Below, piece after piece: positions 1 to 6,174 of a stretch of DNA of 11,273 nt. This DNA is from Bdellovibrionaceae bacterium UBA2351. GTDB lineage: Bacteria > Bdellovibrionota > Bdellovibrionia > Bdellovibrionales > Bdellovibrionaceae. The position numbers and the translations under genes were made by a program. Position 1 is the first letter of the stretch; each line of letters begins with the position of its first letter. The notes beneath the pieces are model-generated. The model did no database searches and was not told the origin of the DNA. It worked only from the letters and a program-made list of their open reading frames with translations. The stretch is from assembly GCA_002344565.1 (NCBI GenBank), contig DDTZ01000070.1, positions 1-11,273 of the forward strand, in the 5' to 3' direction.

Positions 1-172
1 TCGGCAGCGGTTTCGGTTACTGTTGCGGTTCCGGTCCGGTTTAAGTTTTAGTTATAGTTAAAAACCCGGTTCTTGCCGGGTTTTTTATTTTTAGGAACTG
101 CATTTCGCGATTCAACCCGAACCAAAACCCAAACTGAACCGGAACCGCAACAGTAACCGAAACCGCTGCCGA
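1..172. repeat. Long inverted repeat of degenerate 6-bp units enclosing a terminator
   Basis: Bases 1-42 and 131-172 are reverse complements at 40 of 42 positions (mismatches at 36 and 38). Similarity continues inward at a lower level, about 13 of 20 between 43-62 and 111-130, and nearly all differences there leave the left arm A/T-richer. Both arms are made of hexamers: the left reads as NNGGTT units (gcggtt, tcggtt, actgtt, gcggtt, then an indel and ccggtt, taagtt, ttagtt, atagtt), the right as AACCNN units. As RNA this would fold into a very long stem with the terminator hairpin at 61-84 in its loop. The left arm lies at the window edge, so the element may extend further. It is non-coding by appearance, though frame 1 of the left arm stays open until TAG at 49-51, so the tail of an upstream gene cannot be excluded. 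Confidence 0.85.
61..90 (+). terminator. Strong rho-independent terminator, probably bidirectional
   Basis: The stem aaaacccgg (61-69) pairs with ccgggtttt (76-84) across the six-base loop ttcttg, and the T-run continues to 86. The A-run on the left side gives the opposite strand a matching U-tract, so it can stop transcription from both sides. It lies in the loop of the larger inverted repeat, ten bases after an in-frame TAG at 49-51. That fits the end of a gene lying left of the window. Confidence 0.85.
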
Positions 173-845
173 TAAACCGAGTGCCCCGATTGTCGATCGA
201 GTCGTAATAAAACTTATAAGAAAATCTGATATAAATAAGCGAAACTTATGGCGAATGATAGGACTACTCGAGAGACAAACCAGCACCAAAGGCTAGTCAT
301 TTCAACGATTTACCTAGACCACAACGACACCATTTTTATAACCCCTTGAAATCACACTGTAAAACAAGTTGGCAAGTGTCTTGCTTTATAACAATGGCAA
401 GACCTACCAAGCTACTCTCAGCTACAGTCGTGGCGATCCATACGAGAGAAAGCGAAATACCTTCCAACGAATCCAATCTTAAACTGGAAGAGGAGAAACC
501 TCCTCTCACCCAGGCTCGTCTTGTTTTCGGCCTGTTGAAAACCAGCCATCTGCCTCGCATCTGGCCGGTTTTGAACAGGCCTTCATTCCGGAGTTCTGTG
601 AATTTGGGGAATTTGGTAGCGGCGTTTTTGGTTAAATATGGGGTGTAAAGAAATGAGACAGTGAAAGATTTGTGAATTTAATGGGTTAGGGGATTTTGTT
701 TAGTTTTTGAATAGAAATCTCAAAAGTGGACGGTTTTTCTGGGGCCTGGGTGGCTTTTAGAAAATCGTTGTCCTTTCATTATCTTAGCTTGTTTTTCTTA
801 AGACTGTCCCAATCTGGTATTGATGTTGCGATAGTCTATTTTCGA
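173..845. other. Gene-poor intergenic stretch
   Basis: No coding region can be supported here. Short open frames exist on both strands (346-648 plus, 336-560 minus), but they overlap antiparallel, have atypical composition and show no ribosome binding site or domain. An open frame from a GTG at 726 leads in frame into the protease gene, but its first 40 residues are better explained as untranslated sequence (see that gene). The stretch contains a 20-bp hairpin at 529-581 and a smaller 7-bp hairpin at 489-506 (arms agaggag and ctcctct). I see no convincing promoter, RNA gene or terminator in the rest. Its length, and its hairpins not lying next to a gene end, suggest decayed repeat DNA. Confidence 0.6.
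529..581. repeat. 20-bp stem-loop, probable dispersed intergenic repeat
   Basis: Arms 529-548 (beginning ggcctgttgaaaacc) and 562-581 (ending ggttttgaacaggcc) are complementary at 18 of 20 positions, around a 13-base loop at 549-561. The loop edges carry a direct repeat catctg. The stem is followed by ttcattccggagtt and no T-run, so it is not a rho-independent terminator. The combination of an inverted repeat ending in gaacaggc and then cttcattccggagtt resembles short intergenic repeats I recall from deltaproteobacterial genomes. That is memory only and needs a genome search. A REP- or MITE-like element is the best guess. Confidence 0.6.
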
Positions 846-1475
846 ATGCGTAATTGGTATCACTCTTTATATGTAGTGCTCGTATCTGTTGTTTTGCTCT
901 TTTTCGTGCAAGCCTGTGCGCCTAAGTCGCAAGAGGATTGTGGATTTGTTCAAAACGTTTATGGAGAACGAATTTCCTGGAAAGGGAATCTTCCTATCGT
1001 TATGAAGATTCATGAATCCGTTCCTGCGGAATATCAAGACTCAATAATTCAAGCCGCTGAAGTTTGGAATAAAGCGTACGGTAAAACTCTAATCAGTATA
1101 CGGAAAACAGATATTGTAAAAGGCCCTACGGTTTCGATGAAGGATACAGAAAACGTAATTTATTTCTATCCAAACTGGGAAGCCAATAAAACGACCGAGC
1201 AAGCGCGTACCAGCGTGTATTGGTTAGGTGATGCGATTAAAGAAGCCGATATCCGTATCAATGCTAAAGACTTTCAATATTACGATCTCGCGCTTAATAA
1301 TAAAGGCGCTGCCAAAATTAATATCCAAGCCCTGGTCATTCACGAGATGGGTCACGTCCTTGGTTTAAAGCATAAAGACGCCGACTCAAGCGTGATGGCC
1401 ACGTATTTAGCTAGCCAGAGTGATCGAGTAGAAATTGCACAAACAGACAAAAAATCACTGACTTGCGAGTATTAG
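846..1475 (+). CDS. Matrixin-type zinc metalloprotease lipoprotein
   Basis: Predicted 209-residue secreted zinc endopeptidase of the metzincin clan. The signature HEMGHVLGLKH at residues 166-176 supplies the zinc ligands H166, H170 and H176 and the catalytic base E167. M184 in SSVMATYL is the Met-turn. The stretch GDAIKEADIRIN (128-139) matches the strand that precedes the active-site helix in matrixins. I chose the ATG at 846 because it gives a textbook lipoprotein signal: R2, a hydrophobic core (8-22) and the lipobox VQAC with C24 as the lipidation site. The longer frame from GTG 726 would bury this signal behind 40 unrelated residues. No strong ribosome binding site is visible at either start. 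The mature domain of about 185 residues is a minimal catalytic domain with no visible prodomain, hemopexin or other partner domain. The substrate is unknown; an envelope or secreted-protein target is likely. Confidence 0.88.
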   Translation: MRNWYHSLYVVLVSVVLLFFVQACAPKSQEDCGFVQNVYGERISWKGNLPIVMKIHESVPAEYQDSIIQAAEVWNKAYGKTLISIRKTDIVKGPTVSMKDTENVIYFYPNWEANKTTEQARTSVYWLGDAIKEADIRINAKDFQYYDLALNNKGAAKINIQALVIHEMGHVLGLKHKDADSSVMATYLASQSDRVEIAQTDKKSLTCEY

Positions 1476-1519
1476 ACAGGTTCTTGCGGAAAAACAAAGA
1501 AGTTTGATAAAAATTTCTA

Positions 1520-1554
1520 TTGAGAATTGCTGAAATTTTGAGCTAGACTAGACT
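1520..1554 (+). promoter_or_regulatory. Possible sigma-70-type promoter for the 85-residue protein gene
   Basis: TTGAGA at 1520-1525 is followed after 18 bases by TAGACT at 1544-1549, and the same hexamer recurs at 1549-1554 because of a ctaga tandem repeat. This would place the transcript start near 1556, about 50 bases before the start codon. Each box matches the consensus at four positions or so, so this is a reasonable but unproven call. The gene has its own terminator, which fits a single-gene unit. Confidence 0.4.
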
Positions 1555-1605
1555 AGTTGTGCTCTGAAAAAACGAGCTGAAAAGCCCTAGACCAACGAGG
1601 TAAAA

Positions 1606-1863
1606 ATGAAAACAGAATTGCGATTGATGGACGTTACGGATGCAACTGCAGAATCTTTAGTTGGCCTTTCTGATAATCTAATTTCAAACGAATTTGATGC
1701 TGGCGTTGCTAAGACGATGGTTTATAACGAAATGTCAGACATCCCTGTGAGCTCGCGCACGGAATTAGATACGCTTAAAGAAAACATGATGGTTTTAAAG
1801 GACCTAAGTGATCGTCTTACGTTCTTATCTAAGGAAGTTAAATATTTAATGAATCTAAAGTAA
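1606..1863 (+). CDS. Small helical protein of unknown function
   Basis: I do not recognise this 85-residue protein. It is acidic in its first half (for example MDVTDATAES, residues 8-17) and has a Leu/Lys-rich second half (about 53-85, from RTELDTLKENMMVLKDL onward) with heptad-like spacing that suggests a long amphipathic or coiled-coil helix. There is no signal peptide, membrane segment or cysteine, so a cytoplasmic location is expected. The ATG at 1606 is preceded by gaggt (1597-1601), one of the clearest Shine-Dalgarno sequences in the window, and by a promoter-like pair of boxes at 1520-1554. A rho-independent terminator follows at 1900-1933. The tidy expression signals support a real, independently transcribed gene. 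It could be a small regulator or an adaptor, but nothing in the sequence decides this. Confidence 0.75.
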   Translation: MKTELRLMDVTDATAESLVGLSDNLISNEFDAGVAKTMVYNEMSDIPVSSRTELDTLKENMMVLKDLSDRLTFLSKEVKYLMNLK

Positions 1864-1899
1864 TCAGCTTTAGGAATCCTTAAAGTCATAAAATAAATC

Positions 1900-1933
1900 T
1901 ACCGAAGTAAAATCAATGCTTCGGTATTTTTTT
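1900..1933 (+). terminator. Rho-independent terminator overlapping the next gene's start
   Basis: The stem taccgaag (1900-1907) pairs with cttcggta (1919-1926) across an 11-base loop, then seven T residues (1927-1933) and further T-rich sequence. It ends the transcript of the 85-residue protein gene. The loop contains the ATG (1916-1918) of the following secreted-protein gene, and the descending arm plus T-run encode its first residues. Transcripts that read through would fold this hairpin over the start codon. Confidence 0.8.
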
Positions 1934-2275
1934 GTCTTTTTTTTGCTACTGAATGAGAGCCTTTGGGCAGAGTATCGAGTTTTTGAACTCGAGATAACGA
2001 CCTACTCCGAAGAGCCAGCAAGAGACCCCGCTTCAACGCCAGGGCCCGAGTCAGCGGTGCCGTCAACACCTCCCGAGGAAATAGGCAAACGAACGCTTTT
2101 ATCAACGCTAGATCCAGAGCAATATCGCGGTTATCACATCGTTCAGCCGAACGAGAAAATTCGTTATATCAGTACCTGGCGTTGTCGTGGTCGAACCACG
2201 GGTAAGGACTATTGTCCTAATCCTAAAGCCAAGACTGAGGCTGAGGATACAGCCATATCTTCAGAAAACAAGTAA
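1916..2275 (+). CDS. Small secreted Pro/Glu-rich protein of unknown function
   Basis: A 119-residue protein with a Sec signal peptide: R3, a Phe/Leu core (4-13) and likely cleavage after SLWA at residue 19, leaving a mature protein of about 100 residues beginning EYRVFELEI. The middle (about 32-56) is Pro/Ser/Glu-rich and probably a flexible linker. The second half (57-105) reads as a compact domain with RGYHIVQPNEKIRYISTWRC and a second cysteine in KDYCPNP, and these two cysteines could form a disulfide. I do not recognise the family. The start lies inside the loop of the preceding terminator; the next in-frame start (TTG 1943) would truncate the signal peptide, so ATG 1916 is preferred despite the lack of a clear ribosome binding site. 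Only 19 bases separate it from the coiled-coil/Hsp20 gene, so the two are probably cotranscribed. Confidence 0.72.
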   Translation: MLRYFFVFFLLLNESLWAEYRVFELEITTYSEEPARDPASTPGPESAVPSTPPEEIGKRTLLSTLDPEQYRGYHIVQPNEKIRYISTWRCRGRTTGKDYCPNPKAKTEAEDTAISSENK

Positions 2276-2294
2276 GCTCTGCTAATATGGGATT

Positions 2295-3584
2295 ATGGCA
2301 GTTGATCCCGCAAAAGAGCGTAGTCGTTACAATAGTAAACTCACTGATATTCAAAACGACTATCAGGAAAAAAAACGCAAGCTAGTGGAGTCGAAAGAAA
2401 AAGAAATCGACGAGCTTTCAGGTTATTACGAGCGTAAGAAAGAAAATATCGCGGAAAATCAAGCGGCGGTAATAAATCATATTGAAAAATCGCAGCAAAA
2501 AACAATGGAACATGCCCAAGAACAACGTCAGAAAGTCGTAAGCAAAAGTCAAAACGAGCTTAAGGATTTAGAAACAACCTATAGTAAAAAAACAAGTGAC
2601 GCTTTAAAAAATCGAAATGAAAAATTTGAAGCCGCAAATAACTCGTACAAAGAAAAATTGGCTGAACAAGAAACAAAACAAGAGGAGCGTCTTCAGCGTA
2701 CGAAAGCTCGATCTAATGAAGAATATCAAAAAATGACTCAAAAATATAAAGATCAGGTCAAGAAAACTCAGAGTCGTCAGGAATCTAATTTAAATCAAAT
2801 TCGCGCTAATAACGAAGACGTTATTAAGGGTGAACGCCACCGAGGCCAAGAAGCTGAAAAAGAACTACGCGAAGATATCGCTAAACGTTATGAACGTGTT
2901 GATAAGACAGGTGAACAAAAAATCTCTGAGAAAAAAACATCGATTGAAACTAAAGAGAAAAAACTGGATACCGAATATCAGAAAAACCTAGCAGATCAAA
3001 AAGCAAATTATGAAAATCGGGAAAAGCGTTTGCAGACTGAATATAACCAACGTTACATGGACAAAAAACAAGCTAACGAAGACAGTATGCGTAGTCAACA
3101 ACGCGGCTTTGATTCTATTTATCAAAAGAATGAAACAAATAATAAAGTTTCCTTGCAGATCCAGGCTCGCAACTATGCAAAGGCATTAGCGCAGCAACAT
3201 CGTGACTTTATGACCCAGTCGTCAAAGTATTCAGGTAAGGAAGATGATCCATTTTATAAAGTGCAAGACCGCGGAAGCGAGTTGTCGGAAGATCGACATT
3301 TCTATGTGTTAAAAGCCTATGTTCCAGAACATGAAAAAGAAAATGTCCAAGTCATTATCCAAAAAGATCGTGCGTCGGTCGCTACACAGCGGCAATTTAA
3401 TGAAAAATTATCTGACGACAGCGGAAAGAAAATTGAAACTAACTCCGCGCAAACTCTGCGCGAAGAGTTTTCCTTTGATACACCCATCATCACAGAAGGC
3501 ATCGCGCGAGAGCGCAGCGGTGATTATGTTTTTGTGACGATTCCAAAATTACAGTCTTTTAAAAATTGGAATATAAAGGGATAG
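2295..3584 (+). CDS. Long coiled-coil protein with C-terminal Hsp20/alpha-crystallin-like domain
   Basis: A 429-residue, highly charged protein. Residues about 5-310 are almost entirely Lys/Glu/Gln/Asn-rich helix with Tyr at recurring positions (NDYQEKKRK, YSKKTSDALKNRNEKFE, YQKNLADQKANYENREKR), with no Pro or hydrophobic stretch; this is a long, probably rod-like coiled coil. Residues about 330-425 read as an alpha-crystallin-type beta-sandwich: HFYVLKAYVPEHEKENVQVIIQ matches strands 2-3 of Hsp20 proteins, EEFSFDTPI the edge strand with the F-x-L/F-P pattern, and SGDYVFVTIPK the closing strand. A clear I-x-I/V tail motif is missing. No signal peptide is present, so it should be cytoplasmic. 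Small heat-shock proteins usually have a short N-terminal arm; a coiled coil of about 300 residues in its place is unusual. It may act as a tethered holdase or a structural filament, but this is inference. Confidence 0.75.
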   Translation: MAVDPAKERSRYNSKLTDIQNDYQEKKRKLVESKEKEIDELSGYYERKKENIAENQAAVINHIEKSQQKTMEHAQEQRQKVVSKSQNELKDLETTYSKKTSDALKNRNEKFEAANNSYKEKLAEQETKQEERLQRTKARSNEEYQKMTQKYKDQVKKTQSRQESNLNQIRANNEDVIKGERHRGQEAEKELREDIAKRYERVDKTGEQKISEKKTSIETKEKKLDTEYQKNLADQKANYENREKRLQTEYNQRYMDKKQANEDSMRSQQRGFDSIYQKNETNNKVSLQIQARNYAKALAQQHRDFMTQSSKYSGKEDDPFYKVQDRGSELSEDRHFYVLKAYVPEHEKENVQVIIQKDRASVATQRQFNEKLSDDSGKKIETNSAQTLREEFSFDTPIITEGIARERSGDYVFVTIPKLQSFKNWNIKG

Positions 3585-3588
3585 TTGG

Positions 3589-3615
3589 GCACCTGTCTCA
3601 AATTGAATCAGGTGC
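3589..3615. other. Intergenic hairpin between the Hsp20-like and kinase genes
   Basis: A perfect 7-bp stem, gcacctg (3589-3595) with caggtgc (3609-3615), closes a 13-base loop in the 56-base gap. There is no T-run after it, so it is at best a weak terminator or attenuator. An operator or an mRNA-stability structure that lowers kinase expression relative to the upstream genes is also possible. Confidence 0.45.
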
Positions 3616-3640
3616 GTGATTTGCATTTCTAGAAGCTGGA

Positions 3641-6007
3641 ATGATTCGCTTCTTCTGGAATGTATTTATATTCATTTTGATGGTTCTGTCCGCCTCGTCT
3701 GTATACGCGGTAAAGACAATTATTGGCGAGCATGTTCTGGTAGATGGAAAAACATTTGAAATAGAAAAACCAATCGCCAGTGGTGGCTTTGGACACATCT
3801 ATGCAATTCGCTCCCTACAAGATCCAGAAATACGACTAGCATTGAAAATTTTCTCGCACACGCGGGAACGAAAAACATTTAACCCGCAGCAAATGCGTGC
3901 TGGCCGAAATAAAGCCTATCAGAAGGTGATTCAGGTTGATCGCGAAGGTAAATATTTAAAGTTCGCTCCGCGTTTTGTGAAAGTAAAAATAGATCCCACG
4001 GTAAAATTGAGCGAAGCCGAAGCGGCCGCTCTAGCCGGTCATCCATCGACGGACTTAGTGATTGTCATGCCACTGGCAAAATCGGATTTGCAAGATTTGG
4101 TCGTCGTGTCTAGTCAATCAGTATCAGAGAGGGTTAAATTAGCCTTGAAGGTCATTGAAGACGTAATGCCGGAGCTGGCATTACTTGCAAATAATGATTT
4201 AGTTCATAACGATATCAAGCTTGAAAACATTTTAGTTACTCAAGAAGGCAGACTTGGAATTGCTGACTTTGATACGGTGGTCAGAGCCGGTGCAACGATG
4301 CCCTTTAATACCCCGTATTTCTTAGCGCCAGAGCGGCAGGGACGAAATATTTCAGCACCGGTCTATCCTATTTCGGATATTTACAGTCTTGGAGTGGTGG
4401 CAGGATTAATTGTCTCTCCAAGAGATGCTGACCATCAACCCATAGTGGATGTCCGTGATAGTGAAGTTTTTAGTGCCTACTTAGATCAGCTTGAAATTGA
4501 AGTGAGTATTAAGCATCCAGAACTAAAGGATTCATTTGCTCGGGTAAAACAATTTTTAGAGGCGAGCTTAGATGTCGTGCCAGTAATACGACTAGAAAAA
4601 TTATCTAAATTTACATCACTATTCACAACAAGTCGAATGAAAGAACGTAGGGGGAGTGATCGGCATTCTCAAAATATCGAGTTGCTTCGAAAGGCCTTAA
4701 GTAATTTGGATCATACCACAATCACTGCGAAATATTTGGCAGATATCAAGCGAGACATGCCAGATATTTCGCAGCTCCTTACGGAACTCGCGAAAGAAAA
4801 TACTTTATATGTAGAAGCTTTTTTGCTGGCGGCTAAGTTAAACGTTGAATTGCCGGATGGTAAAAATATTTTCTACTCTAAACTGAGATCTGCACCATTT
4901 CGAGAGATTCGACAAATAGACAATCTTAAAGCCTATCTGAATCATCTAAACCTAAATGGTACGCGCGTTTTAGATGCTGAGCTGCTTAAGATTTTACTTC
5001 AAAGGTTTATATTGCCAAAGGGCGCGAATTTAAATGGGAATGAAGATATCATTAGAATGATTTCATTAAAACCAGACGTGCCAATGCTTTATTCAGACGT
5101 TCTACTGCATCGATTTTCAAACGATCCTGCCGGAGAATCTAATATGAAACTCGCGCAGTTGTTTGCAAACTTAGAACCTGTGCCTGATGAGGTTATTAGA
5201 GTTTGGTTAGAGACCGTGATAGCGCCCGTGACATTGAGTTCTGTTTCCTCTTCGACATTAGAGGCCATTAAAAAAATACGATGGATTTCTCCCGCACTCA
5301 TCGAGTCTTTTTTATTTGATGGATCGGACGCGCCGACAGTTCTGAGCCAAAAATTAAAATTGCTAAGTGCTCTCTTGAGTCGATCAATGACAAAATTGGA
5401 TTTTGCTAGCAGTCGATTCTCTGCATTTTTAAGTTCGACTAGTGCCCATGTTCGCTGGGAAATGGCGAATCTTATGTTAGAAAACGGGTTTGCAAATCAA
5501 ATGGTGCAAGATGTTTTCGTAAATGATGGTATTGCGAACAATAAGACGTCCGTCGCTAGTGGAAAAATACAGTTAGATTCAATTAAACAACGTCAAATTC
5601 TAGATATTCTATTGGGAGACCGCAGAAAAGAAAGTGTCGCAGCCGACATGCTGTTCAGGCAACGAATGGTGGATACAGAAGTAGCTCATCTTTTGGGAAA
5701 CAATTTAAGTTTAGGTTCTTCTGAGCATCGTATGCTCATTAGTTTTATACTTCTTAAGAACGAAAGCGTTTCGATATCTTTAAAACAGCGAGCGCTCGTC
5801 GCCGCAGCAGATATCCTAGGGGCCCCGGGCATTTCTGCGAAGAACGTTCTGGAACAAATTCGTAAAAGCGCGAATGAAATGACATGGTCGCCAGACTTCC
5901 AGAAAGTCTTTGATCTACGTAAGGCTCAGAGTGCCATTGAACCTGAAGGTATTTATTCAGGACCAGCTACGACCAGTGTGAAGAGCTGTCATTCATTTTA
6001 TCGCTAA
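3641..6007 (+). CDS. Exported Ser/Thr-protein-kinase-fold protein with helical C-terminal region
   Basis: A 788-residue protein with a Sec signal peptide (R3, hydrophobic core 4-18, likely cleavage after VYA at residue 23) followed by a eukaryotic-like kinase domain (about 38-300). Visible motifs are the nucleotide loop IASGGFGHIY (45-54; the first Gly is Ala), the ATP-anchoring lysine K69 in LALK, the catalytic loop VHNDIKLENIL (188-198) with D191, K193 and N196, the metal-binding D209 in ADFD, APE (229-231), and SDIYSLG (245-251) of helix F. HRD is replaced by HND, and DFG by DFD. The remaining roughly 480 residues contain no kinase-associated domain I recognise; they are Leu-rich and helical, suggestive of a HEAT/ARM-like solenoid, and end in a short tail with one cysteine. 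There is no transmembrane segment after the kinase, unlike PknB-type receptors, so the kinase itself is predicted on the periplasmic side or outside the cell. If the signal peptide is not cleaved it would be a membrane anchor with the same topology. Confidence 0.82.
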   Translation: MIRFFWNVFIFILMVLSASSVYAVKTIIGEHVLVDGKTFEIEKPIASGGFGHIYAIRSLQDPEIRLALKIFSHTRERKTFNPQQMRAGRNKAYQKVIQVDREGKYLKFAPRFVKVKIDPTVKLSEAEAAALAGHPSTDLVIVMPLAKSDLQDLVVVSSQSVSERVKLALKVIEDVMPELALLANNDLVHNDIKLENILVTQEGRLGIADFDTVVRAGATMPFNTPYFLAPERQGRNISAPVYPISDIYSLGVVAGLIVSPRDADHQPIVDVRDSEVFSAYLDQLEIEVSIKHPELKDSFARVKQFLEASLDVVPVIRLEKLSKFTSLFTTSRMKERRGSDRHSQNIELLRKALSNLDHTTITAKYLADIKRDMPDISQLLTELAKENTLYVEAFLLAAKLNVELPDGKNIFYSKLRSAPFREIRQIDNLKAYLNHLNLNGTRVLDAELLKILLQRFILPKGANLNGNEDIIRMISLKPDVPMLYSDVLLHRFSNDPAGESNMKLAQLFANLEPVPDEVIRVWLETVIAPVTLSSVSSSTLEAIKKIRWISPALIESFLFDGSDAPTVLSQKLKLLSALLSRSMTKLDFASSRFSAFLSSTSAHVRWEMANLMLENGFANQMVQDVFVNDGIANNKTSVASGKIQLDSIKQRQILDILLGDRRKESVAADMLFRQRMVDTEVAHLLGNNLSLGSSEHRMLISFILLKNESVSISLKQRALVAAADILGAPGISAKNVLEQIRKSANEMTWSPDFQKVFDLRKAQSAIEPEGIYSGPATTSVKSCHSFYR

Positions 6008-6012
6008 GTGAC

Positions 6013-6041
6013 TTGGCTAAGCCGGGAACTTTCGTTAGAAC
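6013..6041 (+). promoter_or_regulatory. Possible tRNA promoter
   Basis: TTGGCT (6013-6018) and TAGAAC (6036-6041) are separated by 17 bases, and the tRNA begins 15 bases further on. Both boxes match the sigma-70 consensus at four of six positions. The placement just after the kinase stop codon and before the tRNA makes this the natural candidate. Confidence 0.4.
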
Positions 6042-6055
6042 ATCATTTAAGGCGC

Positions 6056-6131
6056 GACCTCATAGCTCAACTGGATAGAGCTACGGTTTCCTAAACCGTC
6101 GATCCCCGTTCAAGTCGGGGTGAGGTCACCA
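6056..6131 (+). tRNA. tRNA-Arg, anticodon CCT
   Basis: A complete cloverleaf can be drawn. The acceptor stem is GACCTCA (6056-6062) with TGAGGTC (6121-6127), discriminator A6128 and encoded CCA (6129-6131). The D arm is GCTC...GAGC. The anticodon stem is ACGGT (6083-6087) with ACCGT (6095-6099), enclosing the loop TTCCTAA, which gives anticodon CCT at 6090-6092 and decodes AGG. The variable loop has four bases, and the T arm is CCCCG-TTCAAGT-CGGGG. All arms are perfectly paired, so the gene looks functional. No second copy of its 3' end is visible in the window, so an integrated element bounded by this tRNA is not supported here. Confidence 0.97.
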
Positions 6132-6174
6132 TTTCGTCGCAACTGTAAGTTTGGCGCAAAGCCAGTCCGCGTTG

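Noticed and set aside
1..172. CRISPR-like array in the hexamer region
   Set aside because: The unit is 6 bases, degenerate and contiguous, with no spacers and no cas genes.
41..289. An 82-codon minus-strand frame through the right arm of the inverted repeat
   Set aside because: Its middle is simply the hexamer repeat and terminator translated; the rest shows no family features or start signal.
336..560. A 74-codon open frame on the minus strand
   Set aside because: It crosses the same repeat-like region antiparallel to the other frame, with no start signal or domain; most likely chance.
346..648. A 100-codon open frame on the plus strand
   Set aside because: It runs through the 20-bp hairpin, has no ribosome binding site or recognisable segment, and is overlapped by an equally plausible-looking minus-strand frame; composition looks non-coding.
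173..725. A structured RNA gene such as RNase P RNA or tmRNA
   Set aside because: I looked for conserved cores and tRNA-like ends on both strands and found none; only local hairpins are present.
726..845. N-terminal extension of the metalloprotease from a GTG start
   Set aside because: It would place 40 unrelated residues ahead of a well-formed lipoprotein signal peptide beginning at ATG 846.
1543..1556. ctaga tandem repeat as a microsatellite
   Set aside because: Fewer than three units; it is more simply part of the promoter-like region.
3317..3537. Short frames on both strands inside the Hsp20-like domain
   Set aside because: They are shadows of the coding frame, which has clear domain structure across this stretch.
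3598..3798. Minus-strand frame across the kinase signal peptide
   Set aside because: It overlaps the start of a strongly supported gene and shows no features of its own.
6056..6131. Integrated element at tRNA-Arg(CCT) with a second attachment site
   Set aside because: No duplicate of the tRNA 3' end and no integrase is visible within the window.
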